From NCBI GenBank assembly GCA_030267565.1, contig BRXU01000037.1, positions 903,001 to 967,000 on the forward strand: a DNA stretch of 64,000 nucleotides, written 5' to 3'. A program made the translations under genes and the position numbers. Positions 22,613 through 31,022 of the stretch are shown here, one piece after another (within the stretch, counting starts at the first letter, position 1; every line of letters begins with the position of its first letter). The notes beneath the pieces are model-generated. The model had not been told where the DNA came from. It saw only the letters and a program-made list of their open reading frames with translations, and made no database searches. This stretch comes from Pleodorina starrii (taxonomy: Eukaryota; Chlorophyta; Chlorophyceae; Chlamydomonadales; Volvocaceae).

Positions 22613-23014
22613 TGTAATGAATGAGATTCTATCTTAGTCTGCCGAGTGGCAGACCTGTGCGGAAGCGTGGATCTTTATACCTTAAGCGAGTGAGATGTAA
22701 ACGGAAGTATGGGCCTAGCCAGGTATTGAACCTGGACCGCAGTGTGTAAGCAATGGCACCATGCCCTAGCCCGACGAGCTTTTCTACTTCACGGCCCTCG
22801 CCAAGCCGCGTGCCGTATCGTGATACGACAGATCAAGTATCTTCTGTGTTCTCTCTGAGAACTCCTCCAACTAGTGACACACCACACTAGTCTTTGGACT
22901 ATATTAATATTTATTATTAATATGTCTGATTCTGTTACTTTGAAGGTTCACGTTGTTACGTGACCAACGGGTCGGACCCGCGCGTCGCGCTAAGTCCGGA
23001 ATCCCCGTCTTACA
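22613..23014 (-). repeat. 3' LTR of the young gypsy element
   Basis: On the element strand the LTR starts TGTAAGACGG and ends TTCATTACA, giving TG...CA termini. It contains a tRNA-like segment (22710-22772) and small palindromes (GTATCGTGATAC; CTAGTG...CACTAG). Confidence 0.97.
22710..22772 (-). other. tRNA-like segment within the LTR
   Basis: Read on the element strand, this 63-base segment has a perfect T arm (CCAGG stem, TTCAATA loop, CCTGG stem) that includes a GGTTCAATACC B box. It also has CTTACAC, which looks like a tRNA-Val(UAC) anticodon loop, a GGC/GCC D-stem remnant, and acceptor-like ends (GGGC-TA with TAGGCCC). The D arm is short and the anticodon stem pairs poorly, so a functional tRNA is unlikely. 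The same segment is in the other LTR at 29745-29807. Confidence 0.5.
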
Positions 23015-23030
23015 TTCCCCCCCCTCTGAA
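23015..23030 (-). other. polypurine tract of the young gypsy element
   Basis: On the element strand TTCAGAGGGGGGGGAA lies directly against the 3' LTR, the expected position and composition for the plus-strand primer. Confidence 0.9.
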
Positions 23031-23061
23031 GCGAGCGTCCCGAGAGCTCCGTAGTACGGAT

Positions 23062-26000
23062 TTATCTTCTTTTCAGCCGTTTGGACCGTCGAAGCGGTTG
23101 GTTCGGCTGTTCTTGTTCGGGAATGTGCCGCTTTTGGGTTTGGGGTTGGGGCTGGGCAGGTGCATTCCTGCAGCTTTTGTACTCGTCCAAGAGGGTCGCA
23201 TGGCGCGTTCCCTTGCGCTGCGCCTCTGGGAGTGTTGTTTCATATGCCTCCAGCTCGTGTTCCACGGGTGCGGACTCGCGAAGATTCGCTTCAGGCTCCC
23301 AGCTGTTATCCGTAGCTGGAAAGCCGTGCCATTTGACAAAGTATTCCCGCCGGTGCTTGCCGCGACCGATAGGAACGTCTTTGTGATCCACAATGGCCTC
23401 AACCGCCCAATAGTCTTCGCCGCCTAGATTGAAGGCTGGCGGTGGGGGTGTTCTGCCGTCCGACTTGTAGTGTCGCAAAAGCGAAACGTGAAACACTGGG
23501 TGTACGCGCATCTCAGGAGGCAAGTCTAGCTTCGCTGCTACCGGGGTAACCATTTTCAGAATGCGAAACGGCCCGATGTAGCGCGGCATGAGCTTGCGCG
23601 TTCCAGGGGTTTTGAACGTAATGTTCTTGGTGTGGAGCAACACTTCTTGACCCTCGGCGAACGCGACCACCTTCCGGCGGCGGTCAGCGAACGTCTTTTG
23701 TCGTTCCTGCGCAGCTTGCAGGCACGCCTTTGCCTTCGCGAGTCGTTCGCGTAAGTTGGACTCAAAAGATGCGGCAGCCGGCACTTTGGTAGGCAATTGG
23801 AGATCAGCCGGGGTGCGTGGCTGTCGTCCACCATTCAGCATGAACGGAGTTGTGCCTATCGATACCTGCTTGGAGCTGTTTATGGCAAACTCAACAAGCG
23901 GTAGATGTTTGTCCCAGTCGTCTTGCAACGGGGAAATGTAGTGCCGTAGCGTCTCCTCGAGGAGACGGTTCATCCGTTCCGTCTGGCCATCGGTTTGTGG
24001 ATGAAACGCCGTGCTCATGTAAAGTTGAGTACCAAGTAGGCGTGTTACTTCTGTCCAAAACTTGCTCGTAAACCGAGGATCACGGTCCGAAACAATGTTT
24101 TTGGGTAAACCGTGTTGCTTGAAGACAGTTGACACGAACAGGTGCGCCAAGTCTTCTGCTGTGACGGATGTGTGTGTGGCAGCAAAGTGGGTCATCTTGC
24201 TGAGCCGGTCCACAAACACTACAATCGCGTCGTGCCCATCTTGCGTGGTTGGCAGCTGTGTAATCAGATCCATTGATACGCTTTCCCACACTCCCTGCGG
24301 GATCGGGAGAGGTTGCAGTAGACCCCCCGGCTTCTGATTAAGGGGTTTGTTGCGCTGGCACTTTGGGCAGGAAGCAACATACTGTTGCACGTCTGTGTGG
24401 AGACCAGGCCACCAGAACCGTTTTGCGATCGCGTCTTGGGTGCGGTGTGCACCGGGATGCCCACTGAACGGAGTGTCATGGTACTCCCTCAGGATTTGCG
24501 TGCGCAGCTGTGGGACATTGGGTACGACTATCTGGTTACCGTGGTACCAGAACCCGTCCTTTCGTTTTAACTGCAACCGTGCTGCCTTCGGTTTCTTAAA
24601 CCAGGGATCTCCAGCATATCCCTCACGAATGAGTCTGCCAATGTCGCTACCCGTAAGCGCAGTGGCAAGCACCGATAGCACTGCCTCATGTACCCTGCTT
24701 AGTGGGTCTGCCACGTTTGTTCGACCCGGACGGTACTCCCACTTCATGCCACTGAAGCGCTGTAAGTACTCCATCCACCTTGCTTGTCTCCGCGACAGCA
24801 AGCCAGCTCCGCGCTGCTCATGCAGATACACCAGGGGGTTGTGATCGGTCAACAGAAGAAATTCACTTCCCTCTAGGTAACAGCGCCACTCTTGGAGTGC
24901 GTGAATTACTCCAAGGCATTCCTGATCCGTGGTCGTGTAGTTGTATTCTGCACTAGTAAATTTCTTACTAGTGTAGGCTACGGGGTGGCCGTTCTGCATA
25001 AGTACGGCGCCCGTTCCGTTAACCGACGCGTCGGACCAGACCTCGAAAGGTTTGTCGAGCTGTGGTAGGGCGAGGACAGGTGCGTTGCTCAAGGCGAATT
25101 TAATGCCATCAAATGCAGCTTGGCATTTGGGCGACCAGATGAAGGGCACTTTCACACTGGTTAAAGCTGTCAAGGGCGATGCCAGCCCCGAATACCCCTG
25201 TATGAAGCGTCTGAAATAGTTGGCAAGGCCTAGGAATTCGCGTAATTTGCGAACATCTTTGGGAACAGGCCAATTCTGTACTGTTGCGATTTTAGAATCG
25301 TCGACTTTCAGACCTTCGCGGCTCACAATGTGGCCGAGGAATTTCAACTGTGGCTTGTTGAATTCACATTTGGACAGCTTTGCCTTGAACTGGTGCTCTC
25401 TGAGCAGTTGAAGCACGGTACGAAGGTGCTGTACATGCTCTTCCGGTGTTTTGCTGAACACCAGGATGTCGTCTAAGTATACCAGCACGAATTTGCCGAT
25501 ATGCTTAGCAAATATGCCATTCATCACTGACTGAAATGTTGCAGGCGCGTTGGTCAGTCCAAAGCAAAGCACCCTGAATTGGAACTGACCCATTCCCGGA
25601 GCGATAAAGCCCGTCTTCTCGACGTCTTTATCAGTAATACGGATCTGATAATAGCCTTGCTGGAGGTCAAGCGAGGAAAACACTCGCGCACCTTGTAGCG
25701 TATCGAAAATTTCAGTGATGTTAGGCATGGGATACCGCCGTTTCACCGTGAGCTTATTTAACGCCCGGAAGTCAAGGCACAAACGGAGCTCGCCGTTTGG
25801 TTTCTGGACGAATAGGATTGGCGCCCCAAAGGGAGAATTGGAGGGCTCAATGAAACCTTTCGCCAGAAGATCTGTGACATGTTTTCGTACCTCTTGCATT
25901 TCATTTGGTGAAAGCCTGTACATACGTTTGGCCGGCGGTTCCGCGTTTGGCACGAGAGGAATTGTGTGACCAATACCGCGGTCTGGCGGCAGTCCTTGGA

Positions 26001-27303
26001 GCTCTTCGAAAACGTCCTTGTATTCATCAATTAGCGCCTGTATATCCTGGTCCGGTGCCAGGTCGTCGGGAGCACTGCCCGGTGTGCTCTGGACTGCTGC
26101 GGCGAGCGTAGCAGCGCCGTTGGACGTCGGCTCCTTGCGCACTATCATGAGATAACTGCGCGCTCCTCGTGCAATACTCTTGGCTGCTTGTTTTGCCGAG
26201 AGTATGTTGGTAGCTGATTCTGACAGCTGAGGTAATGCCACATTAAGCCACGGGTCTCCAAAGTTGGAGCCTTCCGCCCCGTGCTGGGCATACTGCGGGG
26301 TGAGGGTGAGGTTTGCGCCGTTGTGCGAAATTGTGAGGGTGTCCTTGCTGTAGTCGAGCTTGGCTTGCCGAAGCTTGAGCCAGTCTGTGCTCAGAATAAT
26401 TTGCACCCCTGGGACGCCCTCTTTCAGCACGAGCAGAGTAATCCGCTCCGTGTGTTTTCCAATTCGCAAGCGCAGTCTGACTTCTCCGAGAAGTCTGGTC
26501 GTTTCGCCTGACGCTACCCGTACGGAGGATATGCGTGACGAACGAACCCTGAGGACTAGCTGTTTCACGGTCGTTTGATCGATGAAACCGTGCGCTAACC
26601 CGTTGCAACAAGCACCGCTGTCGACGAGAATATTTACGGGTTTTGCTTCCGTGTATCCGTCGAAAGTCATTGTGTAAGAGCTTCCTGGTCGCAGTACGTT
26701 GAGCTTCGCTGATTCGGTTGGTGGATCCCACCAGAGTTGAATCGGCCATAAGCTTTCTGGCAATTCCGTTCGCACTCCCTCTGCGTCAGGAACCGAAAGC
26801 AACTTTGAGCCCGGAGAGTAGGTTTTATAAAGCCTATATCCCGCTGCTCGAAAAAATTGCTCAACGTGCGGCCATTGTGGCGCGACAAACATCGCTGCCG
26901 TACTGCTCGGTGCTTTTGCTTTGCACTTGGCGTAATGCTGCTGCCATTCCCGGATCTGAGTATAGGGAGGGTGAGCCCAAACGATTTCCCCCGAGACATC
27001 TTGGTCGAAGAAGGAACGTTCAGGACAGGCAAAGCGGTTACACAAGCTATTGCTGCCGTCATTGTTCGCCGCGGCATCGTACGTGAACTTCTTCTCTAGT
27101 TCACCCTCAATCCGTCGAAATTCATCCAACGAAAACATACGATCCGAAAATTCGCCTTGCGGCGGTGGCGGAAGCAAATCACTCGTGTCGGCTACAGCTT
27201 GCACGGTCTGTGGCACCCCATCTTCAGAGGTTTCACGCGCCAACACCGCCGCAAGCTTAGGTTCGTCTGAACCCGCCGCTCTCCCTTCACGCTTGCCGGA
27301 CCC
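23062..27303 (-). CDS. gypsy pol: Dam-like domain, protease, RT, RNase H, integrase, chromodomain
   Basis: About 1,413 codons are open, starting right after the gag stop and in the same frame. Element order: a domain around plus positions 27130-26700 resembling phage-type N6-adenine (Dam) methyltransferases (FTYDAAANNDGSN, then WAHPPYTQI where NPPY or DPPY is usual); an aspartic protease with VDSGA; reverse transcriptase with YLDD (about 25475) after LCFGLTNAPATFQ; RNase H with WSDAS and TDHNPL; an integrase with HHCC finger (CPKC), then the D-D-E residues in SMDLI, SDRDPR and TDGQTERMN; and a C-terminal chromodomain (YFVKWHGF...NSWEPE, about 23400-23240). The last two carry out integration and probably guide it to marked chromatin. 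The HPPY substitution suggests the Dam-like domain is not catalytic. Expression most likely depends on reading through the gag UGA. Confidence 0.95.
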   Translation of the reverse strand, partial: GSGKREGRAAGSDEPKLAAVLARETSEDGVPQTVQAVADTSDLLPPPPQGEFSDRMFSLDEFRRIEGELEKKFTYDAAANNDGSNSLCNRFACPERSFFDQDVSGEIVWAHPPYTQIREWQQHYAKCKAKAPSSTAAMFVAPQWPHVEQFFRAAGYRLYKTYSPGSKLLSVPDAEGVRTELPESLWPIQLWWDPPTESAKLNVLRPGSSYTMTFDGYTEAKPVNILVDSGACCNGLAHGFIDQTTVKQLVLRVRSSRISSVRVASGETTRLLGEVRLRLRIGKHTERITLLVLKEGVPGVQIILSTDWLKLRQAKLDYSKDTLTISHNGANLTLTPQYAQHGAEGSNFGDPWLNVALPQLSESATNILSAKQAAKSIARGARSYLMIVRKEPTSNGAATLAAAVQSTPGSAPDDLAPDQDIQALIDEYKDVFEELQGLPPDRGIGHTIPLVPNAEPPAKRMYRLSPNEMQEVRKHVTDLLAKGFIEPSNSPFGAPILFVQKPNGELRLCLDFRALNKLTVKRRYPMPNITEIFDTLQGARVFSSLDLQQGYYQIRITDKDVEKTGFIAPGMGQFQFRVLCFGLTNAPATFQSVMNGIFAKHIGKFVLVYLDDILVFSKTPEEHVQHLRTVLQLLREHQFKAKLSKCEFNKPQLKFLGHIVSREGLKVDDSKIATVQNWPVPKDVRKLREFLGLANYFRRFIQGYSGLASPLTALTSVKVPFIWSPKCQAAFDGIKFALSNAPVLALPQLDKPFEVWSDASVNGTGAVLMQNGHPVAYTSKKFTSAEYNYTTTDQECLGVIHALQEWRCYLEGSEFLLLTDHNPLVYLHEQRGAGLLSRRQARWMEYLQRFSGMKWEYRPGRTNVADPLSRVHEAVLSVLATALTGSDIGRLIREGYAGDPWFKKPKAARLQLKRKDGFWYHGNQIVVPNVPQLRTQILREYHDTPFSGHPGAHRTQDAIAKRFWWPGLHTDVQQYVASCPKCQRNKPLNQKPGGLLQPLPIPQGVWESVSMDLITQLPTTQDGHDAIVVFVDRLSKMTHFAATHTSVTAEDLAHLFVSTVFKQHGLPKNIVSDRDPRFTSKFWTEVTRLLGTQLYMSTAFHPQTDGQTERMNRLLEETLRHYISPLQDDWDKHLPLVEFAINSSKQVSIGTTPFMLNGGRQPRTPADLQLPTKVPAAASFESNLRERLAKAKACLQAAQERQKTFADRRRKVVAFAEGQEVLLHTKNITFKTPGTRKLMPRYIGPFRILKMVTPVAAKLDLPPEMRVHPVFHVSLLRHYKSDGRTPPPPAFNLGGEDYWAVEAIVDHKDVPIGRGKHRREYFVKWHGFPATDNSWEPEANLRESAPVEHELEAYETTLPEAQRKGTRHATLLDEYKSCRNAPAQPQPQTQKRHIPEQEQPNQPLRRSKRLKRR

Positions 27304-29616
27304 TCACTCCTGCATCTGGGATGGGTCCTGCCGACCCTGGCCTCGGCCTCCCCGGCCACCACCGCGCCCGCCCCCGTTGCCGAACCGGCCGCCGCCGCGG
27401 CCTCCCTTCCGCTCGTTGTGGTTAAACCGCGGCGGCTTGCCCGCGATTTGAAGAACGCGGTCGCACTCGCCGCTCGCCTTATGGGCCTTGATGTCATCTC
27501 TCAAGAGCCCACAGTCGCGGCAGTTAATTGGCGGCCGCTTTTGCTGGCGGTCCTGTTTTTTGGACAGTTTGTTACGGGGGGTGGAAACAAAATTTAAGTT
27601 CGCGGATTTCAAGTTAGCAACTCGCATCCGGATTTCCTGTCCCAGGGCGAACTCAATTAAGTCATCCAGGCGTTTCCAGTCGCGACCGGCTGCGTCGGTA
27701 GCGCACCATTTGCGCATCGACGGAGGAAGGCCGTGCACGTACCAAGTGACCATTTCTACTTGCGTCATGCTACGCGCATCTCGAATAATATCGCGGAAAC
27801 GCTGCGTGTACTCTTGCACGCGTTCGCTAGATTTCATGTTATGCTCCCCGGCAAACAAACGGTCGCGCACTTCTTGCTCGGTATGACGGCGCACATCCCC
27901 ATATTGCAAAAGGAATGCAGCTCGCAATGCAGGCAAAGTGAGGACCTCATTTTTGTCGGTGTACGACTTTAGTAATGCCTGGCCCCACTCCTGCGCTTTT
28001 CCCGTCAACCAGAAAACGAAGTGCTGAGTCGGTGCCAGCCCGCTAGTTTCCATGTATTGAACAAGGGAATCAAACCATGTCTGTGTGCACGAAATGTGCG
28101 TGTCGGTTTTCCCGTGGAACTTAACAGGGACAGGCAATTTTCGACCCGAGCCCACCTCACTGTGGGTGCCGTTCATGTTGCCGGAAGCCTGGGCGCGCCC
28201 CGCCACCTGGGCGTAGTTGGGCGGCAACGGCAGCTGCGCCGCCGGAGCTGCGGCGTGGCCCGCGGCCGGCTGCTGCTCCAGTGGCTGCTGCTGCAACCTG
28301 GGCTCGAAGAACACCGCCGGTGGCATGTCCGGGTTCGCCGCCGCGGCCGCCTGCAGGTAAGAGACGGCCGGCCGCGGAGCGCCGTTACTGGGCCCTGGGC
28401 CGCTCTGTGCGCTCTGGTGCGCCTGCTTCCGGTTGTCCAGGGCCCGGAACGTCTCCTTGCGTGCCCAGGTAACGAACTCGTCGTCCGGCTTGCCGTGGAT
28501 GCCGGACTGCCGGAGTCCCTCCACCACCGATTCCCAGATCAACCTGAACGCGTCGCTGAACGTCGTGTCGTACAGCAGGTCGGCCATCCGCCAAATGTCG
28601 CGGACGGCGAGGGGACGGATCTCCCTGATCTGGGCGGCGTACAGGCCGCGGGTGGTGGGGTACCGCGGCTGCTCGGGCGCGGAGCCCTCCCCGGGGGAGC
28701 CCGCAGCCGCCTGCTGCTGCACGCCGCCCGCCTGAGCCGCGGCGCCGTTGCTGGGCGCTGCGTTCTGGGGCGGCTGCTGCACGTTGTTGCCGGCCGGCTG
28801 CTGTCCGTCGGGAAGCTGCTCCCCGCGGTCGCTCCCGCCCTGGCGGCGAGCTGGGCTCGCCGCCCGGCGGCGAGCCTCCTCCTGGCCCGGCCCCGCGTTC
28901 CATGCCTGCTCGTCCTTCAGCAGCGCGTCGAACTCGCGCTCCACCTGCCGCTGCGCCCGCTTGGCCAGCTTCGAAGCCTTGCGCCGCTCCTTCTGGGAGC
29001 GCTTGGCCTTGCCGTCCTGCGACGAGGACGAGCTGCTGGCGGTCTCAGCGGAGTCCGACACGATGGACGAGGCTGATGCCGAGGTAGTTGGAGCCGACTT
29101 GTCCGCCTTGCGCTTGCAGCGCTGGCGGGCTTCGGCGTCCTTGCGCCGCTTCTCCTTCAGCTTCTTGATCTCCCTGGCATTGTTGTCCTGCTGCACGAGG
29201 AGCTTCTTCACCATCGCCATGAGCTCAGCGACGGTGTGGGTCTCCTGACCCTCAGCGGCCTGGTTATCGGCCAGGCCGAGCTCCTTAACAGCGTTGGCCA
29301 ACTCGGAGGCCTCCTGTGGGTCGTCCGAAAGAATATTGCCATCATCAGAGAAGCGAATATGTTTCTTAGGAACGGCTTTGGCCCGCCTAGCGGGACTATG
29401 CTTGTGATCGTCGGCGATCACGCGACTGGACTTGACCCTCGCTCGGGTCTTAGCGTAAAGCGAACCAATGGTTTGCTTTTTGATCTGCTTTTTGCCCTTC
29501 TTCTTTTTGATGGGCCTCACCGGAGCGGGGTTGAGGTCGGCGACCTCAGCCGACTCATCGGCGGCGGCGCGCGGCGCGGCCGCGAGCTCGCCCGTCTCCT
29601 TGGAGTGAGAAGACAT
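27304..29616 (-). CDS. gypsy gag, ends at UGA in frame with pol
   Basis: A 770-residue protein starts at the ATG at 29616, 31 bases below the 5' LTR. It has a basic, Ser/Ala-rich N-terminal half with a coiled-coil-like KKLKEKRRKDAEAR region. A retrotrans_gag-like core follows (TWFDSLVQYME, FWLTGKAQEW, YTQRFRDIIRDA, WYVHGLPPSM). Then come a loosely spaced Cys-x2-Cys...His...Cys knuckle (CRDCG, HKASGEC) and an RGG-rich tail. Gag forms the particle and binds RNA. The stop is a UGA in the context GAG UGA GGG, and no other stop separates it from pol in the same frame. Confidence 0.93.
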   Translation of the reverse strand: MSSHSKETGELAAAPRAAADESAEVADLNPAPVRPIKKKKGKKQIKKQTIGSLYAKTRARVKSSRVIADDHKHSPARRAKAVPKKHIRFSDDGNILSDDPQEASELANAVKELGLADNQAAEGQETHTVAELMAMVKKLLVQQDNNAREIKKLKEKRRKDAEARQRCKRKADKSAPTTSASASSIVSDSAETASSSSSSQDGKAKRSQKERRKASKLAKRAQRQVEREFDALLKDEQAWNAGPGQEEARRRAASPARRQGGSDRGEQLPDGQQPAGNNVQQPPQNAAPSNGAAAQAGGVQQQAAAGSPGEGSAPEQPRYPTTRGLYAAQIREIRPLAVRDIWRMADLLYDTTFSDAFRLIWESVVEGLRQSGIHGKPDDEFVTWARKETFRALDNRKQAHQSAQSGPGPSNGAPRPAVSYLQAAAAANPDMPPAVFFEPRLQQQPLEQQPAAGHAAAPAAQLPLPPNYAQVAGRAQASGNMNGTHSEVGSGRKLPVPVKFHGKTDTHISCTQTWFDSLVQYMETSGLAPTQHFVFWLTGKAQEWGQALLKSYTDKNEVLTLPALRAAFLLQYGDVRRHTEQEVRDRLFAGEHNMKSSERVQEYTQRFRDIIRDARSMTQVEMVTWYVHGLPPSMRKWCATDAAGRDWKRLDDLIEFALGQEIRMRVANLKSANLNFVSTPRNKLSKKQDRQQKRPPINCRDCGLLRDDIKAHKASGECDRVLQIAGKPPRFNHNERKGGRGGGRFGNGGGRGGGRGGRGQGRQDPSQMQE

Positions 29617-29632
29617 CGCAAAGGTAACCTGG

Positions 29633-29646
29633 ATACGAGGATACCA
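29633..29646 (-). other. primer-binding site of the young gypsy element
   Basis: One base after the 5' LTR the element strand reads TGGTATCC. TGGTATC is complementary to the GATACCA 3' end of plant-type initiator tRNA-Met. Only the first seven bases fit well, so the exact tRNA is uncertain. Confidence 0.7.
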
Positions 29647-29647
29647 C

Positions 29648-30049
29648 TGTAATGAATGAGATTCTATCTTAGTCTGCCGAGTGGCAGACCTGTGCGGAAG
29701 CGTGGATCTTTATACCTTAAGCGAGTGAGATGTAAACGGAAGTATGGGCCTAGCCAGGTATTGAACCTGGACCGCAGTGTGTAAGCAATGGCACCATGCC
29801 CTAGCCCGACGAGCTTTTCTACTTCACGGTCCTCGCCAAGCCGCGTGCCGTATCGTGATACGACAGATCAAGTATCTTCTGTGTTCTCTCTGAGAACTCC
29901 TCCAACTAGTGACACACCACACTAGTCTTTGGACTATATTAATATTTATTATTAATATGTCTGATTCTGTTACTTTGAAGGTTCACGTTGTTACGTGACC
30001 AACGGGTCGGACCCGCGCGTCGCGCTAAGTCCGGAATCCCCGTCTTACA
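29648..30049 (-). repeat. 5' LTR of the young gypsy element
   Basis: 402 bp, identical to the other LTR except for T at 29830. It contains the second copy of the tRNA-like segment (29745-29807). Transcription should start in this copy and run towards lower coordinates. Confidence 0.97.
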
Positions 30050-31022
30050 GTGGCTCCTTGCTAGCAACGAGTCGTTGCTAGCAAGGAGCCGGGATCCGTG
30101 GGGCACCCCAGGAAATATATTATGCGCTGCCGCACTACGCACCGTGCAAACATATTAAGATAATTGCAGTTGTTTAGCTGCATCTGTAAGGGTGACAACA
30201 TTGCCGCGTAGCGTGGCCGCGCCTATTTGAACGCGGACCGTGGATTGTGGCTCCTTGCTAGCAACGAGTCGTTGCTCGCAAGGAGCCGGGATCCGTGGGG
30301 CACCCCAGGAAATATATTATGCGCTGCCGCACTACGCACCGCGCAAACATATTAAGATAATTGCAGTTGTTTAGCTGCATCTGTAAGGGTGACAGCATTG
30401 CTGCGTAGCGTGGCCGCGCCTATTTGAACGCGGACCGTGGATCGTGGCTCCTTGCTAGCAACGAGTCGTTGCTAGCAAGGAGCCGGGATCCGTGGGGCAC
30501 CCCAGGAAATATATTATGCGCTGCCGCACTACGCACCGCGCAAACATATTAAGATAATTGCAGTTGTTTAGCTGCATCTGTAAGGGTGACAGCATTGCTG
30601 CGTAGCGTGGCCGCGCCTATTTGAACGCGGACCGTGGATCGTGGCTCCTTGCTAGCAACGAGTCGTTGCTAGCAAGGAGCCGGGATCCGTGGGGCACCCA
30701 GGAAATATATTTTGCACTGCCGAAATGGCGCGCATACATCTAAAAATAAATATCGTATATAAACTAAATTGTTCAATGACAGAATTTCCTTGCATTGAGC
30801 GGGAACCGCGAACCATGGCTCCATGCCAGCAAGCATCTATCGTCCATTCCCGTGGAGTTCTGGTCGCAAAATGTCGTGCATAAGCATTGTTTGAATAAGT
30901 TATATTAATTGCCATTATTAGGATGCCAAATAGACCACGCGTTGTCGCTACTTGAGCTTGCTAGCAAGGAGCCAAGGAACCGTGTCATTTCTCGTTGCTA
31001 GCAAGGAGCCACGATCCGTGGC
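30050..31022 (-). repeat. right inverted arm: four 197-bp units and outer segment
   Basis: GTGGCTCCTTGCTAGC (GTGGATTGTGGC variant at the second) recurs at 30050, 30247, 30444 and 30641, exactly 197 bp apart. The units are the reverse complement of those in the left arm and carry the same palindrome. After 30700 the arm passes into the outer AT-rich segment that mirrors 15122-15460 and ends at GATCCGTGGC (31022). The first five bases (30050-30054) double as the gypsy target-site duplication. Confidence 0.92.

Larger units (their letters stand above)
22613..30049 (-). mobile_element. young Ty3/gypsy chromovirus with a Dam-like domain, 7,437 bp
   Basis: The element is complete on the minus strand. 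Order along the element is 5' LTR (29648-30049), primer-binding site, gag, pol, polypurine tract and 3' LTR (22613-23014). The LTRs are both 402 bp and differ at one position that I can see (22795 C, 29830 T). Both long frames are open. The 5-bp duplication GTGGC flanks it. These features indicate a very recent insertion into the right satellite arm. The family assignment rests on gag, PR, RT, RNase H, INT and chromodomain in Ty3/gypsy order. Confidence 0.97.
15122..31022. mobile_element. composite element bounded by long inverted repeat arms (candidate)
   Basis: The sequence starting GCCACGGATCGTGGCTCC at 15122 is matched in reverse complement by the sequence ending at 31022. The match continues inward for about 1 kb at roughly 97-98% identity by eye. 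Both arms have the same architecture: an outer AT-rich segment of about 330 bp, then 197-bp tandem units. Between them lie a 200-bp triplication, a 27-bp minisatellite and about 3 kb of sequence with no recognised gene, plus the later gypsy insertion. Without that insertion the unit is about 8.5 kb. No transposase is recognisable, and the flanks (CAAGA left, GTACC right) show no target duplication. It may be a large non-autonomous inverted-repeat transposon or two satellite blocks in opposite orientation. Confidence 0.5.

Noticed and set aside
28021..29076. Long plus-strand frame opposite the gypsy gag
   Set aside because: It is the antisense shadow of a GC-rich gag whose own domains are clear on the minus strand.
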